64,000 nt of DNA from an uncultured Bacilli bacterium (GTDB lineage: Bacteria > Bacillota_I > Bacilli_A > RFN20 > CAG-826): positions 20,433 through 84,432 of the forward strand of contig CAJOMQ010000005.1 in assembly GCA_905236715.1 (NCBI GenBank), written 5' to 3'. Below are positions 25,268 to 34,449 of this stretch, one piece after another. Each line of letters starts with the position of its first letter. Position 1 is the stretch's first letter. The notes below the pieces were generated by a model that was not told where the DNA came from, searched no databases, and saw only the letters and a program-made list of their open reading frames with translations. A program made the position numbers and the translations under genes.

Positions 25268-28200
25268 AATGGTCAGATCAACAACTCAAAGCCATTAACG
25301 AAATTGGCTCTAACATTCTTGTCTCCGCTGGTGCCGGTAGTGGAAAGACCGCGGTTTTAACCGAAAGAATTCATCATCTTGTGGCCCAGGGCACAGATTT
25401 AAATAAATTCTTGGTTTTGACTTTTACTAATGCCGCTTCTTTAGAAATGAAAAGCCGTATTCGTCAAAAGCTTATGGAAGATCCTAAATGTGTGAAATAT
25501 GCTGATCAAATCGATAGTGCACATATTGAAACATTTGATGCTTTCTCCTTATTCTTAGTGAAAAAATATGCCTACTATTTTGGTATTTCTAATGATGTCA
25601 GCATTTGTGATGGTGGGGTCCTTGCCATTAAGCGCAAGAAGATTTGCGATGAAGTATTTGATGAATATTACGCCAAAGGTGATCCCAATTTTATCCAATT
25701 AATTCAAACTTTTTCCGTTAAAAGTGATAAGGAAATCAAGGAATTTGTTTTACGCATTGGTGATTTTGCTAATCTCAAAATTGATAAATACGATTTCTTA
25801 AAATCTCTTGCTACTGATTTTGGTAATCCCGAACAAGTCGAAGAGATGATTAAAGAAAAATATGATTTAATGCAAAATAAATTATCGGAATTAGAAACAC
25901 TAACGGAAGAATTTATCAATGTTGAAGAAGGCGATAATATTGCTAATTTTTTGCATTCTTTTAAACAATTTAAAGATTATGATTCTCTTTATCTTGCTCT
26001 CAATGAAATTAGTTTTGTTAGCAAGCTAAAAAAAGGTAAAAGTGATGATGATGATTTACGAGGTTACATTAAAGATTCTTATGATAGTCTTAAACCCAAA
26101 AAGAATGATTTTGGATTAAGCGCAGATATATTAATTTTCTTCACAAAATATAAGGTTTTTGCTGATGTTTTATCTACTTTATCAATTGAAGTAGAAAGAC
26201 GTTTCGATGAATTTAAAAAAGAACACAATGCCTATGATTTTTCTGATATCGCTCGTATGGCGGTGACTTTATTAAGAGATCCACAAATTAAAGAAGAAAT
26301 GAAAAATTATTTCACCTATATCATGGTGGATGAATATCAAGACACTAGTGATATCCAAGAAGAAGTAGTTAACGCACTAGGCGACAATAATATTTATATG
26401 GTTGGAGATGTTAAACAATCGATTTATCGTTTCCGTAATGCCAACTGTCTTATTTTCCTTAATAAATATTTAAAATATGGCAAAAACGATGGCGGTATGA
26501 AAATAGATTTAAATACTTCTTATCGTTCTCGTGAAGAAGTGGTAAATGCAATTAATGGCATTTTCTCTCAATTAATGGTGCCAGAATTAAATCTTATTGA
26601 TTATAAAGATGGCCATGAATTCTTATATGGCAGAAAAGAATATTCCCAAATTGTGGATAAATCTCATGATTATCAAATGGAATCAATTTCATATTCTTAT
26701 AAAAAAGCCACCGAAGCTTGCCAAGCAGAAGCTGATCTCATCGCGAGAGATATAATTGACAAAATCAACAATCATTACCAAGTCTATGATGATAAAGTTC
26801 CTAGTAAATTAAGAGATGCGAAATTTTCTGATTTTTGTGTCATCATTTCGAAAAGCAATAATTTTGAAACCATTAAAAATACTTTAACGGGATATGGTAT
26901 TGTATCGGAAATTTGTAAAGAAGAATCTATCAGTAATAGTGAATTGGTTTTAACGGTCAAAAACCTTGTAAAACTACTCTATTTTATTAGTATTGGCGAT
27001 ATGCAAAGTGCGGATTTTAGACATTCATATGTCAGTGTTCACCGTAGCTTCTTAAACAAACAATCAGACCAGGAAATTTATAACGCTTTAAAGAAAGAAA
27101 GATATCAATATTCTCCTGTCATTCAAAAAATATTACCCATCAGTGAAGATTTATCTCATCACTCCTTATATTCGATGCTTTCACATTTATTTGAAACATT
27201 TGATATTTATGACAAAATCATCACCTTAGGTAATGTTTCATCAAATAATAAAAAATTAGAAGTGATGTTGAATTTAGCTAAAACGATGGATTCGTTAGGA
27301 TATAATTTATCGGATTTTGTCCAATATTTTGACGATGTTTCTAATTATGATTTATCAATTGATTTAGCTAATAACGATTCTGGTGAAAATGCGGTGAAGA
27401 TTATGACTATTCACCATTCTAAAGGATTAGAATTCCCAATATGCTATTTCCCACAATTATTTACTAGTTTTGATAAATCTAATACGCAAACATCATTTAT
27501 CGTTGATGATAGATATGGGATTTTAATGCCGCCATTTGGTGATTATCCTTATTCCAATTTAGGTATTTCCTTGCACAAAATGCATGCAAAACAAGAAGAT
27601 TTTTACGAAAGAATTCGTGTTTTATATGTCGCTTTAACTAGAGCGAAAGAAAGAATAATTCTCATTCGTGGATTTAAAGGTGAACCAAAATATATTTATA
27701 CACCTGATCAAATTAAATCTTTTAATGATTTGATTACGTATTCTTCTTATCCAATGAAAGATGTCGTTTTTGGTGAAGAAACACCAAAATTAAATCTTGT
27801 TGATGTAGATAAGAAAGAAAAGAAAATCACTCTCGAACATATTGAAGTTGAGCCACTTCTCATTGAACATAAAAAAGCCAGTAAAGAGAAAGGTGAAGGG
27901 GTTGACCAATCATTATTAGATTTTGGTAATGAAATCCATTATTTATTAGAAATTACTAATTTTGAAACTAAAGATACATCCTTTATCAAATCGGAAAAAT
28001 TACAAAAATATGTCCATAATATTATTGATAATCCATTATTCGCGAATATCAAAAATGAACAGGTGAGACATGAGTTCCCATTCTATGATGAAAATAATAA
28101 TGTGAACGGTATTATCGACTGCCTATTGTTAAAAGATGATCACATTGATATTATTGATTTCAAATTAAAAAATATCGATGATGAAAATTATGTTAAACAA

Positions 28201-28299
28201 TTACATACATATCGAGATTACATCGCTAAAATATCTGATAAACCAATTGATTTATATTTAATAAGCGCTATAACGGGGGAGGTAAAGAAAATTGAATAA
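25264..28299 (+). CDS. addA: ATP-dependent helicase/nuclease subunit A
   Basis: A 1011-residue UvrD-like superfamily 1 helicase with a C-terminal nuclease. Walker A AGAGSGKTAV lies at about residues 21-30, TFTNAAS (motif Ia) and MVDEYQDTS (motif II) follow, then GDVKQSIYRFR (motif III), IMTIHHSKGLEFP (motif V) and VALTRAKERI (motif VI). The final 150 residues contain GIIDCLLL and IIDFKLKN, the D and DxK of the nuclease. With addB it resects DNA ends for RecA loading. Slightly shorter than Bacillus AddA (about 1,230). Last 8 nt overlap the next gene. Confidence 0.94.
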   Translation: MKWSDQQLKAINEIGSNILVSAGAGSGKTAVLTERIHHLVAQGTDLNKFLVLTFTNAASLEMKSRIRQKLMEDPKCVKYADQIDSAHIETFDAFSLFLVKKYAYYFGISNDVSICDGGVLAIKRKKICDEVFDEYYAKGDPNFIQLIQTFSVKSDKEIKEFVLRIGDFANLKIDKYDFLKSLATDFGNPEQVEEMIKEKYDLMQNKLSELETLTEEFINVEEGDNIANFLHSFKQFKDYDSLYLALNEISFVSKLKKGKSDDDDLRGYIKDSYDSLKPKKNDFGLSADILIFFTKYKVFADVLSTLSIEVERRFDEFKKEHNAYDFSDIARMAVTLLRDPQIKEEMKNYFTYIMVDEYQDTSDIQEEVVNALGDNNIYMVGDVKQSIYRFRNANCLIFLNKYLKYGKNDGGMKIDLNTSYRSREEVVNAINGIFSQLMVPELNLIDYKDGHEFLYGRKEYSQIVDKSHDYQMESISYSYKKATEACQAEADLIARDIIDKINNHYQVYDDKVPSKLRDAKFSDFCVIISKSNNFETIKNTLTGYGIVSEICKEESISNSELVLTVKNLVKLLYFISIGDMQSADFRHSYVSVHRSFLNKQSDQEIYNALKKERYQYSPVIQKILPISEDLSHHSLYSMLSHLFETFDIYDKIITLGNVSSNNKKLEVMLNLAKTMDSLGYNLSDFVQYFDDVSNYDLSIDLANNDSGENAVKIMTIHHSKGLEFPICYFPQLFTSFDKSNTQTSFIVDDRYGILMPPFGDYPYSNLGISLHKMHAKQEDFYERIRVLYVALTRAKERIILIRGFKGEPKYIYTPDQIKSFNDLITYSSYPMKDVVFGEETPKLNLVDVDKKEKKITLEHIEVEPLLIEHKKASKEKGEGVDQSLLDFGNEIHYLLEITNFETKDTSFIKSEKLQKYVHNIIDNPLFANIKNEQVRHEFPFYDENNNVNGIIDCLLLKDDHIDIIDFKLKNIDDENYVKQLHTYRDYIAKISDKPIDLYLISAITGEVKKIE

Positions 28300-29425
28300 T
28301 ACTATTAATCGTTTTTCACGAGAAGATTTTGATAAAGTCATCAATCATTTAAATAATTCCACGAAATTAAATCGCGATTTTATTTATGATGCTTATGTCT
28401 TAACTAGCGACGCTATTCAACAAATTTCTGATAGCAATATGCTTAATGGCACCCCCATTGTTAACCCTTTAGAAGTTATCTATTATTGTGTAGGCGAATA
28501 TATCTATTCAGTAGGTTATAAATCAAGTGAAGAAATTGAAAGTTTAAGAAGCAATGAACAGTTCATGGCTTCAATGGCCGGAGTCATCGCTGATAAATAT
28601 CTTTCTTTATCAATGTTTAACCACACGGAAAGAAAAATCGCTAACCGCTATTTGCCGCCAACTTCTTCCTTAAACATCTATCTCAATTTCATTCTGAACA
28701 TCTTACAAAATTATCGTAAGAACGATCCAATGTCCTCCTTATTAGCGGATATGCTTATGAAATCAGTGAGTATCGCCCGTTCAATCTTGACCCTACTTGT
28801 GTCTGGTTATGAAACCGAAGCCTTTTCAGTATGGAGAACTTTACATGAATGTGAATGCGCATTGGTTGTTTTAGAAAAATATGGCACAACCGTGATGAAC
28901 CGTTATTTGATTCATATGCAATACGGAATTGTTTTTAAAAACAATAATCAAGAAGATGAAAGAGGAAATAAAATCTTCGCTGATATGAAAAAAGAGATGC
29001 AAGAACTCGGTTTAAAGAGCAAAGATATTAAAAAATATATCGAATACGGCTGGCTATATGAAATACCGGGTGTCAAAGAAGACCCGAATTTCAAACTCAA
29101 TTTCCGTGATGGATTAGAAAAAATCGCTGGTTTATCGATGTATGGTGACCGCTACGAATTATCTAGTGAAACCGTACATGTGACCCCAATGCTCATTTAT
29201 AGTAATAAAGAATATTTCTATTTCATTACTTTGCTCAGTTTATATGAATCATTTTTCCGTTTAGAAAAAGTATTTGTTTCTTTATTTGCCCCACGTGTTT
29301 CTCCCGAACAAATGGAGCAATATAAACAATTACGAAACGTTTATTATTCACAACTTGTTAATATTCATAAACGTGAAGCAAACAATTTCAAAAATTGGCA
29401 AGCACGTAACAAAAAAGAGAACTAA
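28292..29425 (+). CDS. DUF5677-like protein of unknown function
   Basis: A 377-residue protein starting with TTG at 28292, chosen because GGGGGAGG lies about 9 nt upstream and no better ATG is near. The central part (ARSILTLLVSGYETEAFSVWRTLHECECAL, described here by position about 165-195) resembles the DUF5677 family, in which small helical proteins share a GxxxEAxxxxRxLxE pattern. No catalytic motif is evident. It overlaps addA by 8 nt and so is co-transcribed with the recombination genes; a link to DNA repair or defence is only suggested by position. Confidence 0.6.
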   Translation: MNNTINRFSREDFDKVINHLNNSTKLNRDFIYDAYVLTSDAIQQISDSNMLNGTPIVNPLEVIYYCVGEYIYSVGYKSSEEIESLRSNEQFMASMAGVIADKYLSLSMFNHTERKIANRYLPPTSSLNIYLNFILNILQNYRKNDPMSSLLADMLMKSVSIARSILTLLVSGYETEAFSVWRTLHECECALVVLEKYGTTVMNRYLIHMQYGIVFKNNNQEDERGNKIFADMKKEMQELGLKSKDIKKYIEYGWLYEIPGVKEDPNFKLNFRDGLEKIAGLSMYGDRYELSSETVHVTPMLIYSNKEYFYFITLLSLYESFFRLEKVFVSLFAPRVSPEQMEQYKQLRNVYYSQLVNIHKREANNFKNWQARNKKEN

Positions 29426-29443
29426 CTGTTCTCTTTCTTTTTT
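29414..29443 (+). terminator. Terminator after the addBA operon
   Basis: A 9-bp stem AAAGAGAAC/GTTCTCTTT (29414-29422 and 29428-29436), 5-nt loop, then CTTTTTT. It also touches the end of the convergent nucleoside kinase gene. Confidence 0.88.
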
Positions 29444-31082
29444 ATGCGTCTTCGTAACAACTGCCACCGATAAATTCACGAATAATGGAATTGCATGGTA
29501 CCCATTTATCGGGCATATCATCGAAGAATTTTAACATACGAATTAATCTTTCCGCGACTGGGAAGAATTCATTTTCCGGATCAATTTCTTCTAATAATGG
29601 CATCGCATATTTTTTCATCACACTTAATTCAATCGCGGAGAATGAATTAAAGACGAAATTGGCCCCTTCTTGGGTTCCATAAATCCAGGTGAATTCACCT
29701 TTTCTGACACTGGACCACATGCTGATAGTGTCTAAAGCACTAGAACCACGGAATTGATAATCACGCACAATTCTTCTTAATAAACGTAAATCAGTGAGTG
29801 ATAGTGGATTATGGTCATCGATGTTGACTTGTGCTTGTGGGGCAATAAAGATTTTGAATTTTTGATGGTTGGGAATCGAAGCCGTCATCTTTTCATTTAA
29901 AGCGTGAATACCTTCGATAATGATTGGCTGATCAGTGGGTACTTGTAATTTACGACCCGGCACTCTCTTTCCTAATTTGAAATCAAATTTCGGAAGTTGT
30001 ACTTCTAATCCCGCGATTAAATCCGCCATATTGTCATTAAACAATTGAATATCTAAAGCATCCACGGATTCTAAATCTGGTTTTCCAAATTCATCAAGTG
30101 GGACTTTATCTTTAGATAAATAATAATCATCCATCGAAATACGGATGGGTTCGATGCCTCTGGCCAATAATTCAATTCTCAATCTATTTGCGAAGGTTGT
30201 TTTACCAGAAGAAGAAGGTCCAGCGATACAAATTAAACGAATATCCTCGCGACCATCTTCAATCATTTGGCCTAATTCGCATAATTGACGGTTGTGATTT
30301 TGTTCACACAAGGTAATAAAATCGATATCACCATCTTTTTCAATACGTTTATTAATACCGACAATCGTGTCACATCCGGTGGCTTTGGCCCATTGATGCG
30401 CTCTCTTGAGGGTTTTGCCGAAAGTGGGGGCGTCTTCAAAGGGAGGAATTTCGCCATTAGTTTCCGTACGTGGATATTGAATGATGATGCCGGGGTGATA
30501 ATATCTCACTCGCCATTTTTTGATATAACCAGTGCTCGGCACCATACGGTTATACATATAATTGCGGTAACCATTACATTCATAAATATGCGCGGTTTTT
30601 TCGGGACGATAGGCTAAAATAGCTTTCTTATCATCATAGCCATCTTTATCAAAGATGCGTGCCGCTTCTTCTTTAGAGACAATTTTTCTCACAAGTGGTA
30701 AATCTAATTCCACTAAACGATTCATTTCTTCTTGTAAATCTCTAACCATCATACCATTTGAACAGACATGGGGATTTAAGATTTGCATGAAGATAGAACG
30801 GGAAACGTTATAAGAGAAACGAATGTTGATATCGGGATAAATATTGTGCATGGCCATCGCCACTAAAAAACGTAAACTCGCTTCATAGAGAGGTTTGGCA
30901 TCTCTATCTTTCGTGGTTAAAGGAATTATTTCGGCGTCTTTATCGACGATATATGTTAATTCTCTCACACGTCTATTGACGTAGGCACAGACAATATCTT
31001 TATCTTTACCGACAATATCTAATACAGAAACGGGATTCTCATAGGTTTTTGTTTCGTTGTTAAAAGTAATTTGAAATGACAT
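29442..31082 (-). CDS. Uridine kinase-like nucleoside kinase with TGS and tRNA-synthetase-like domains
   Basis: A 546-residue protein known as a composite family in Bacillota. Residues 1-60 form a TGS-like domain, 60-220 resemble the ThrRS/AlaRS second additional domain, and 280-500 form a uridine-kinase P-loop domain: GPSSSGKTTFANRL (about 284-297), then SMDDYYLSK and IIIEGIHALN. The kinase phosphorylates uridine or a related nucleoside. GGAGG lies before the ATG at 31082. The RNA-linked N-terminal domains suggest a regulatory connection to translation, but that has not been demonstrated from this sequence. Confidence 0.88.
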   Translation of the reverse strand: MSFQITFNNETKTYENPVSVLDIVGKDKDIVCAYVNRRVRELTYIVDKDAEIIPLTTKDRDAKPLYEASLRFLVAMAMHNIYPDINIRFSYNVSRSIFMQILNPHVCSNGMMVRDLQEEMNRLVELDLPLVRKIVSKEEAARIFDKDGYDDKKAILAYRPEKTAHIYECNGYRNYMYNRMVPSTGYIKKWRVRYYHPGIIIQYPRTETNGEIPPFEDAPTFGKTLKRAHQWAKATGCDTIVGINKRIEKDGDIDFITLCEQNHNRQLCELGQMIEDGREDIRLICIAGPSSSGKTTFANRLRIELLARGIEPIRISMDDYYLSKDKVPLDEFGKPDLESVDALDIQLFNDNMADLIAGLEVQLPKFDFKLGKRVPGRKLQVPTDQPIIIEGIHALNEKMTASIPNHQKFKIFIAPQAQVNIDDHNPLSLTDLRLLRRIVRDYQFRGSSALDTISMWSSVRKGEFTWIYGTQEGANFVFNSFSAIELSVMKKYAMPLLEEIDPENEFFPVAERLIRMLKFFDDMPDKWVPCNSIIREFIGGSCYEDA

Positions 31083-31202
31083 TATGTGTCCTCCTAACTA
31101 TGTAAACTCGCAATAATGATTTTACTCAAAGGTGTCTCTCAAAGCAATAACATTTGTGGGCTAATCCATAACAAATTAAGAAGAAAATGTATCTTTTTTA
31201 CT

Positions 31203-31248
31203 CGCACAAGCACGCTTGCGTGTTGAAAAATTTTTTAATTATTATAAT
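31203..31248 (+). promoter_or_regulatory. Promoter region of the PPi-phosphofructokinase/ATP synthase operon
   Basis: A perfect TATAAT is at 31243-31248. Two candidate -35 boxes, TTGCGT (31216-31221) and TTGAAA (31223-31228), have poor spacing (21 and 14 bp), so the assignment is uncertain. A GC-rich palindrome CAAGC-AC-GCTTG (31207-31218) overlaps the -35 area and may be an operator. Confidence 0.4.
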
Positions 31249-31278
31249 AATATAAAAGGCCGAAGGAGATTTATTACG

Positions 31279-32484
31279 ATGAAAAACATGGTGTATATTC
31301 AATCAGGTGGACCGACATCAGTCATTAATACATCCCTATATGGGGCTATTAAGGAAGCCCAAAAACACAAAGACCAAATTGACCACATTTATGGCAGTCA
31401 ACATGGTATTGAAGGTTTGATTGATGATGATTTAATCGATTTAGGTTTAGAGGACCCTGAACAAATTGAATTATTATTACAAACCCCCGGAAGTATCTTA
31501 GGAACCACAAGAAGAAAACTTCCCAAAGATATTCACGATCCTGTTTATAACAAGATTATTGAAAACATTCAAAAACACGAAATCAAATACGTCTTTATCA
31601 ATGGTGGTAACGACTCCATGGATACCTGCTATAAAATTTCTCAATTAGTCGCGGAAAAAGGCCTTGATGATATCGTGGTTATTGGTGTACCAAAAACCAT
31701 CGATAACGATTTAGCTTGTACTGACCATAGTTTAGGTTTTGCGAGCGCTGCTAAATTTGTCATTAATGCGATTGATGCGATGGCCAAAGACGCCCAATGC
31801 TTCAAAGTGGGAAAAATCCACGTCTTTGAAATTATGGGAAGAAATGCTGGTTGGCTCACTGCCGCACCTGACATCTTGCCAGAAGACACAAGACCTGATT
31901 TATTCTATATTCCCGAAAATAAATTTGATGTTGAGCAATTCTTACGTGATGTGAAAGAAGTCTATGATCGAAAAGGCTATGCCTTAGTGGCCATCTCGGA
32001 AGGATTAGATATTCCCCGTGATATGTCTAATGTCCGTGTTGATGGCTTTGGCCATGCCCAACTTGGTGGCGCCGCGACGACCTTATGTGGCATTATCGAA
32101 TCTCGTTTAGATTTACCCACGAGAGCAGTGGAATTCTCACTCGTTCAAAGAGCTTTCCCCGCCTATATTTCCCAAGTTGATAGAGAGGAAGCCCTGCAAA
32201 CTGGCACGTTAGCGGTGCAATCCGCTTTAAAAGGTGTGACTGGCAAAATGATTATTTTCAAACGCATTAGCCAAAACCCCTACAAAATCGAATATCAATT
32301 AGCCGACTTATCATTAGTGGCGAATGCGGAAAGTGTCATTCCTTCTTCCATGATGCATGATGTTCATCGCATGGATGAGAGCTTCCGTGATTATATCCGT
32401 CCTCTTTTACAAGGCGAAGTATCTTTAAAATATGAAGATGGTATCGCCAAAATGGCGGTCTTTAAGAGAATTCGTGTCAAATAA
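31279..32484 (+). CDS. Pyrophosphate-type 6-phosphofructokinase
   Basis: Phosphorylates fructose-6-phosphate to fructose-1,6-bisphosphate, the committed glycolysis step. 401 residues from ATG 31279, which has GAAGGAG upstream. Donor choice can be read from two positions: GGNDS (109-113) rather than the GGDGS of ATP enzymes, and PKTIDND (138-144) rather than PGTIDND. These Asp and Lys residues are known determinants of PPi use, so a reversible diphosphate-fructose-6-phosphate phosphotransferase is predicted. MGRNAGW (186-192) also fits. It directly precedes the ATP synthase genes (2-nt gap). No Rossmann-like ATP loop is present otherwise. Confidence 0.88.
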   Translation: MKNMVYIQSGGPTSVINTSLYGAIKEAQKHKDQIDHIYGSQHGIEGLIDDDLIDLGLEDPEQIELLLQTPGSILGTTRRKLPKDIHDPVYNKIIENIQKHEIKYVFINGGNDSMDTCYKISQLVAEKGLDDIVVIGVPKTIDNDLACTDHSLGFASAAKFVINAIDAMAKDAQCFKVGKIHVFEIMGRNAGWLTAAPDILPEDTRPDLFYIPENKFDVEQFLRDVKEVYDRKGYALVAISEGLDIPRDMSNVRVDGFGHAQLGGAATTLCGIIESRLDLPTRAVEFSLVQRAFPAYISQVDREEALQTGTLAVQSALKGVTGKMIIFKRISQNPYKIEYQLADLSLVANAESVIPSSMMHDVHRMDESFRDYIRPLLQGEVSLKYEDGIAKMAVFKRIRVK

Positions 32485-32486
32485 AA

Positions 32487-32882
32487 ATGAAAAAATTCTA
32501 CCGTCAATTAAATGCCTATTTTAAAACGGTATGTTGGACTATCCTCATTACCCTCGCTTTATTTATCTGCCTCATTCCCCTTTTCTTCTTTAATTTAATG
32601 GAATTACCATTAGGGTTGGCATTAGGGGGAATATTTGGTGGGATATATTATCTCATCGCGGGGTTTAATCAAAAAGAAGATTACACCAAAAAAAGTCTTA
32701 TTATTGATGTCATCTTATTAATTACCCGCTTCCTATTATTCGCGGGCGCTGTGATTGGGTTAGCGTTTCTGTATTACAAAGGCGAAATTCATCTCTTTAA
32801 TGTTTATGCCTTTGCGGGAGCCTATCTCATCAGTTTATTAACATTTATTCTTATCAGCGGAAAGGAGAAAAAAATTCAGTGA
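32487..32882 (+). CDS. Small membrane protein at the AtpI position
   Basis: A 131-residue protein with four hydrophobic helices and a basic N-terminus, just upstream of atpB. This is the usual slot of AtpI, thought to help c-ring assembly or magnesium supply. Similarity is by size, topology and position rather than by clear motifs. Its TGA overlaps the GTG start of atpB. Confidence 0.6.
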   Translation: MKKFYRQLNAYFKTVCWTILITLALFICLIPLFFFNLMELPLGLALGGIFGGIYYLIAGFNQKEDYTKKSLIIDVILLITRFLLFAGAVIGLAFLYYKGEIHLFNVYAFAGAYLISLLTFILISGKEKKIQ

Positions 32883-33655
32883 ATTACATTTCTTTACCTG
32901 AAATGGGCGAAAAATTCTTAAGCACCGAAATTGCCGGTGAAGTTTTTTCTTCGCTCATCGTCATGGGTATTGAAGTGATTCTTTTCGCGATTATTGGTAT
33001 CATGGCTCATTTCCATGATCCCTTAAAGAAGCCCAAAGGTTTATTAGCCATCGGGGAAATACTTGTGGAATTTTTTGACCGCCTAGTCTCTGATTTAATG
33101 GGGCCACGATTTAAAGGATTCGGTGGGTTTGTGATGGCCATCGCTGTTTATTTATTCCTAGCGTTTATCTTTGGCCTAACTGGTTTACCAAGTCCTGTGA
33201 CTTATATCGCTATTCCGTTATCGTTAGGTTTAACGACATTTGTGCTCATTCACGCGACTAGTGTTCGCTTTACCAAATTCCGTTATTTCAAAAGATATGT
33301 GGAACCAATTCCTTTATTCTTACCGATTAATTTAATCAGTATGTGGGCCCCTTTATTATCTTTATCTCTCCGTTTATTTGGTAACGCGATTGCCGGATGG
33401 ACCATCATGACTATGCTTTATTACGCTTTAGAAAATTTATCCGCAAAAATCTTCGCTTTTATCCCCAGCACTGGTGCGGTTAGTTGGGGTTCGGTTATTT
33501 TACCCGCGATTCCGGCGGGTGTTTTGCACCTTTATTTTGATTTATTCTCCGGGTTCATTCAAACGACCGTCTTTATCTTCTTAACGATGTTATTTATCGG
33601 TCAAGAAGCCCCCGAAGATGAAGAATATGAATTACAGACGAAAGGAGGTCATTAA
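32879..33655 (+). CDS. atpB: ATP synthase F0 subunit a
   Basis: A 258-residue membrane subunit forming the ion half-channels against the c ring. The essential Arg is in SLSLRLFGNAIAG (helix 4 region, about residue 160). About six hydrophobic helices. The start is GTG at 32879, 11 nt after AAAGGAG, overlapping the preceding gene. A methionine start further in is less likely because the N-terminal 30 residues precede the first helix as in other bacteria. First structural gene of the atpBEFHAGDC operon. Confidence 0.93.
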   Translation: MNYISLPEMGEKFLSTEIAGEVFSSLIVMGIEVILFAIIGIMAHFHDPLKKPKGLLAIGEILVEFFDRLVSDLMGPRFKGFGGFVMAIAVYLFLAFIFGLTGLPSPVTYIAIPLSLGLTTFVLIHATSVRFTKFRYFKRYVEPIPLFLPINLISMWAPLLSLSLRLFGNAIAGWTIMTMLYYALENLSAKIFAFIPSTGAVSWGSVILPAIPAGVLHLYFDLFSGFIQTTVFIFLTMLFIGQEAPEDEEYELQTKGGH

Positions 33656-33656
33656 T

Positions 33657-33872
33657 ATGTCTAATGCACTCGCTGCTGCAATTGCTATTTTGGCGGTTAT
33701 GCCTTCCGCATTAGGTGAAGCTCTTGTGTGCTGTCACGCTCTTGATGGAATTTCTCGTAATCCCGAGAATTATAGCAAAATTCGTACCACAATGATCTTA
33801 GCGTGTTCCTTAGTTGAAACAACCGCTATTTATGCATTGTTAGTGGCTATTTTATGTATTTTTGTCGCTTAG
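33657..33872 (+). CDS. atpE: ATP synthase F0 subunit c with two-carboxylate motif
   Basis: A 71-residue hairpin that forms the rotor ring. The ATG at 33657 has AAGGAGG upstream. Outer helix: Glu54 in LVETTAIYAL, followed by Thr55, Thr56 and Tyr59, which match sodium-binding c subunits. Inner helix: Glu21 in PSALGEAL stands where Gln is found in Ilyobacter-type Na rings. The Glu21-Glu54 distance of 33 equals the E32-E65 pair of the Fusobacterium nucleatum Na-driven ring. The usual glycine-rich inner helix (GxGxGxG) is replaced by MPSALGEA, keeping only Gly20. Na coupling is plausible but unproven, and ring size may differ. Confidence 0.95.
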   Translation: MSNALAAAIAILAVMPSALGEALVCCHALDGISRNPENYSKIRTTMILACSLVETTAIYALLVAILCIFVA

Positions 33873-33888
33873 TAAGGAGGTTATATTG

Positions 33889-34446
33889 ATGATTCAACTA
33901 AGTAAATGGCTAGTTGTCTTCGCGCAAGCGGAATCAGAAACGCCCATTTCGGAAGATAGTTTTATAAATAAACTCATCCCCAATTGGACTTCTTTTGTTG
34001 CGCAACTTGGTGCTTTAATCGTTGTCCTCATCCTCGTGATACTCATCGGTTATAAGCCCTTAAAGAAAATGCTCAAGAAAAGACAAGATTATGTGGAAAA
34101 TTCCATCCGTGATGCGGAAGTCGCCAAATTACAAGCCGAACAAGATCGTGAACAAGCTCATGAAGCGGTTTTAGCCAGTCAAAATGAAGCTGTGCAAATC
34201 CTCGCTAATGCGAAAAATACCGCGGATTTAAAAGCGCAACAAATGTTAGAACAAACCAATATGCAAATTGCCAAAATGAAACAAGATGCCGAAGAAGATA
34301 TTGCGCGTTCCAAACAAGAAGCACTCGATGAAATTCACGATGAAATGGTCTCGGTGGCCTTATCGGCAACTAGCGAAATTCTCAAACGGGAAATTAACGA
34401 GAAGGACAATGCCCGTATTGTCGAAGACTTTATAAAGGAAATGTAA
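33889..34446 (+). CDS. atpF: ATP synthase F0 subunit b
   Basis: A 185-residue peripheral stalk subunit starting at ATG 33889 (TAAGGAGG upstream). The N-terminus has a short loop, then a transmembrane helix at about residues 36-58 (LGALIVVLILVILIGY), followed by a long charged coiled coil with many AQ/EQ repeats that ends by binding subunit delta. The segment before the helix contains the acidic ETPISED stretch. Confidence 0.93.
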   Translation: MIQLSKWLVVFAQAESETPISEDSFINKLIPNWTSFVAQLGALIVVLILVILIGYKPLKKMLKKRQDYVENSIRDAEVAKLQAEQDREQAHEAVLASQNEAVQILANAKNTADLKAQQMLEQTNMQIAKMKQDAEEDIARSKQEALDEIHDEMVSVALSATSEILKREINEKDNARIVEDFIKEM

Positions 34447-34449
34447 AAC

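Noticed and set aside
30285..30617. Plus-strand open frame opposite the nucleoside kinase
   Set aside because: It is an antisense shadow of a well-supported coding region with no homology or ribosome-binding site.
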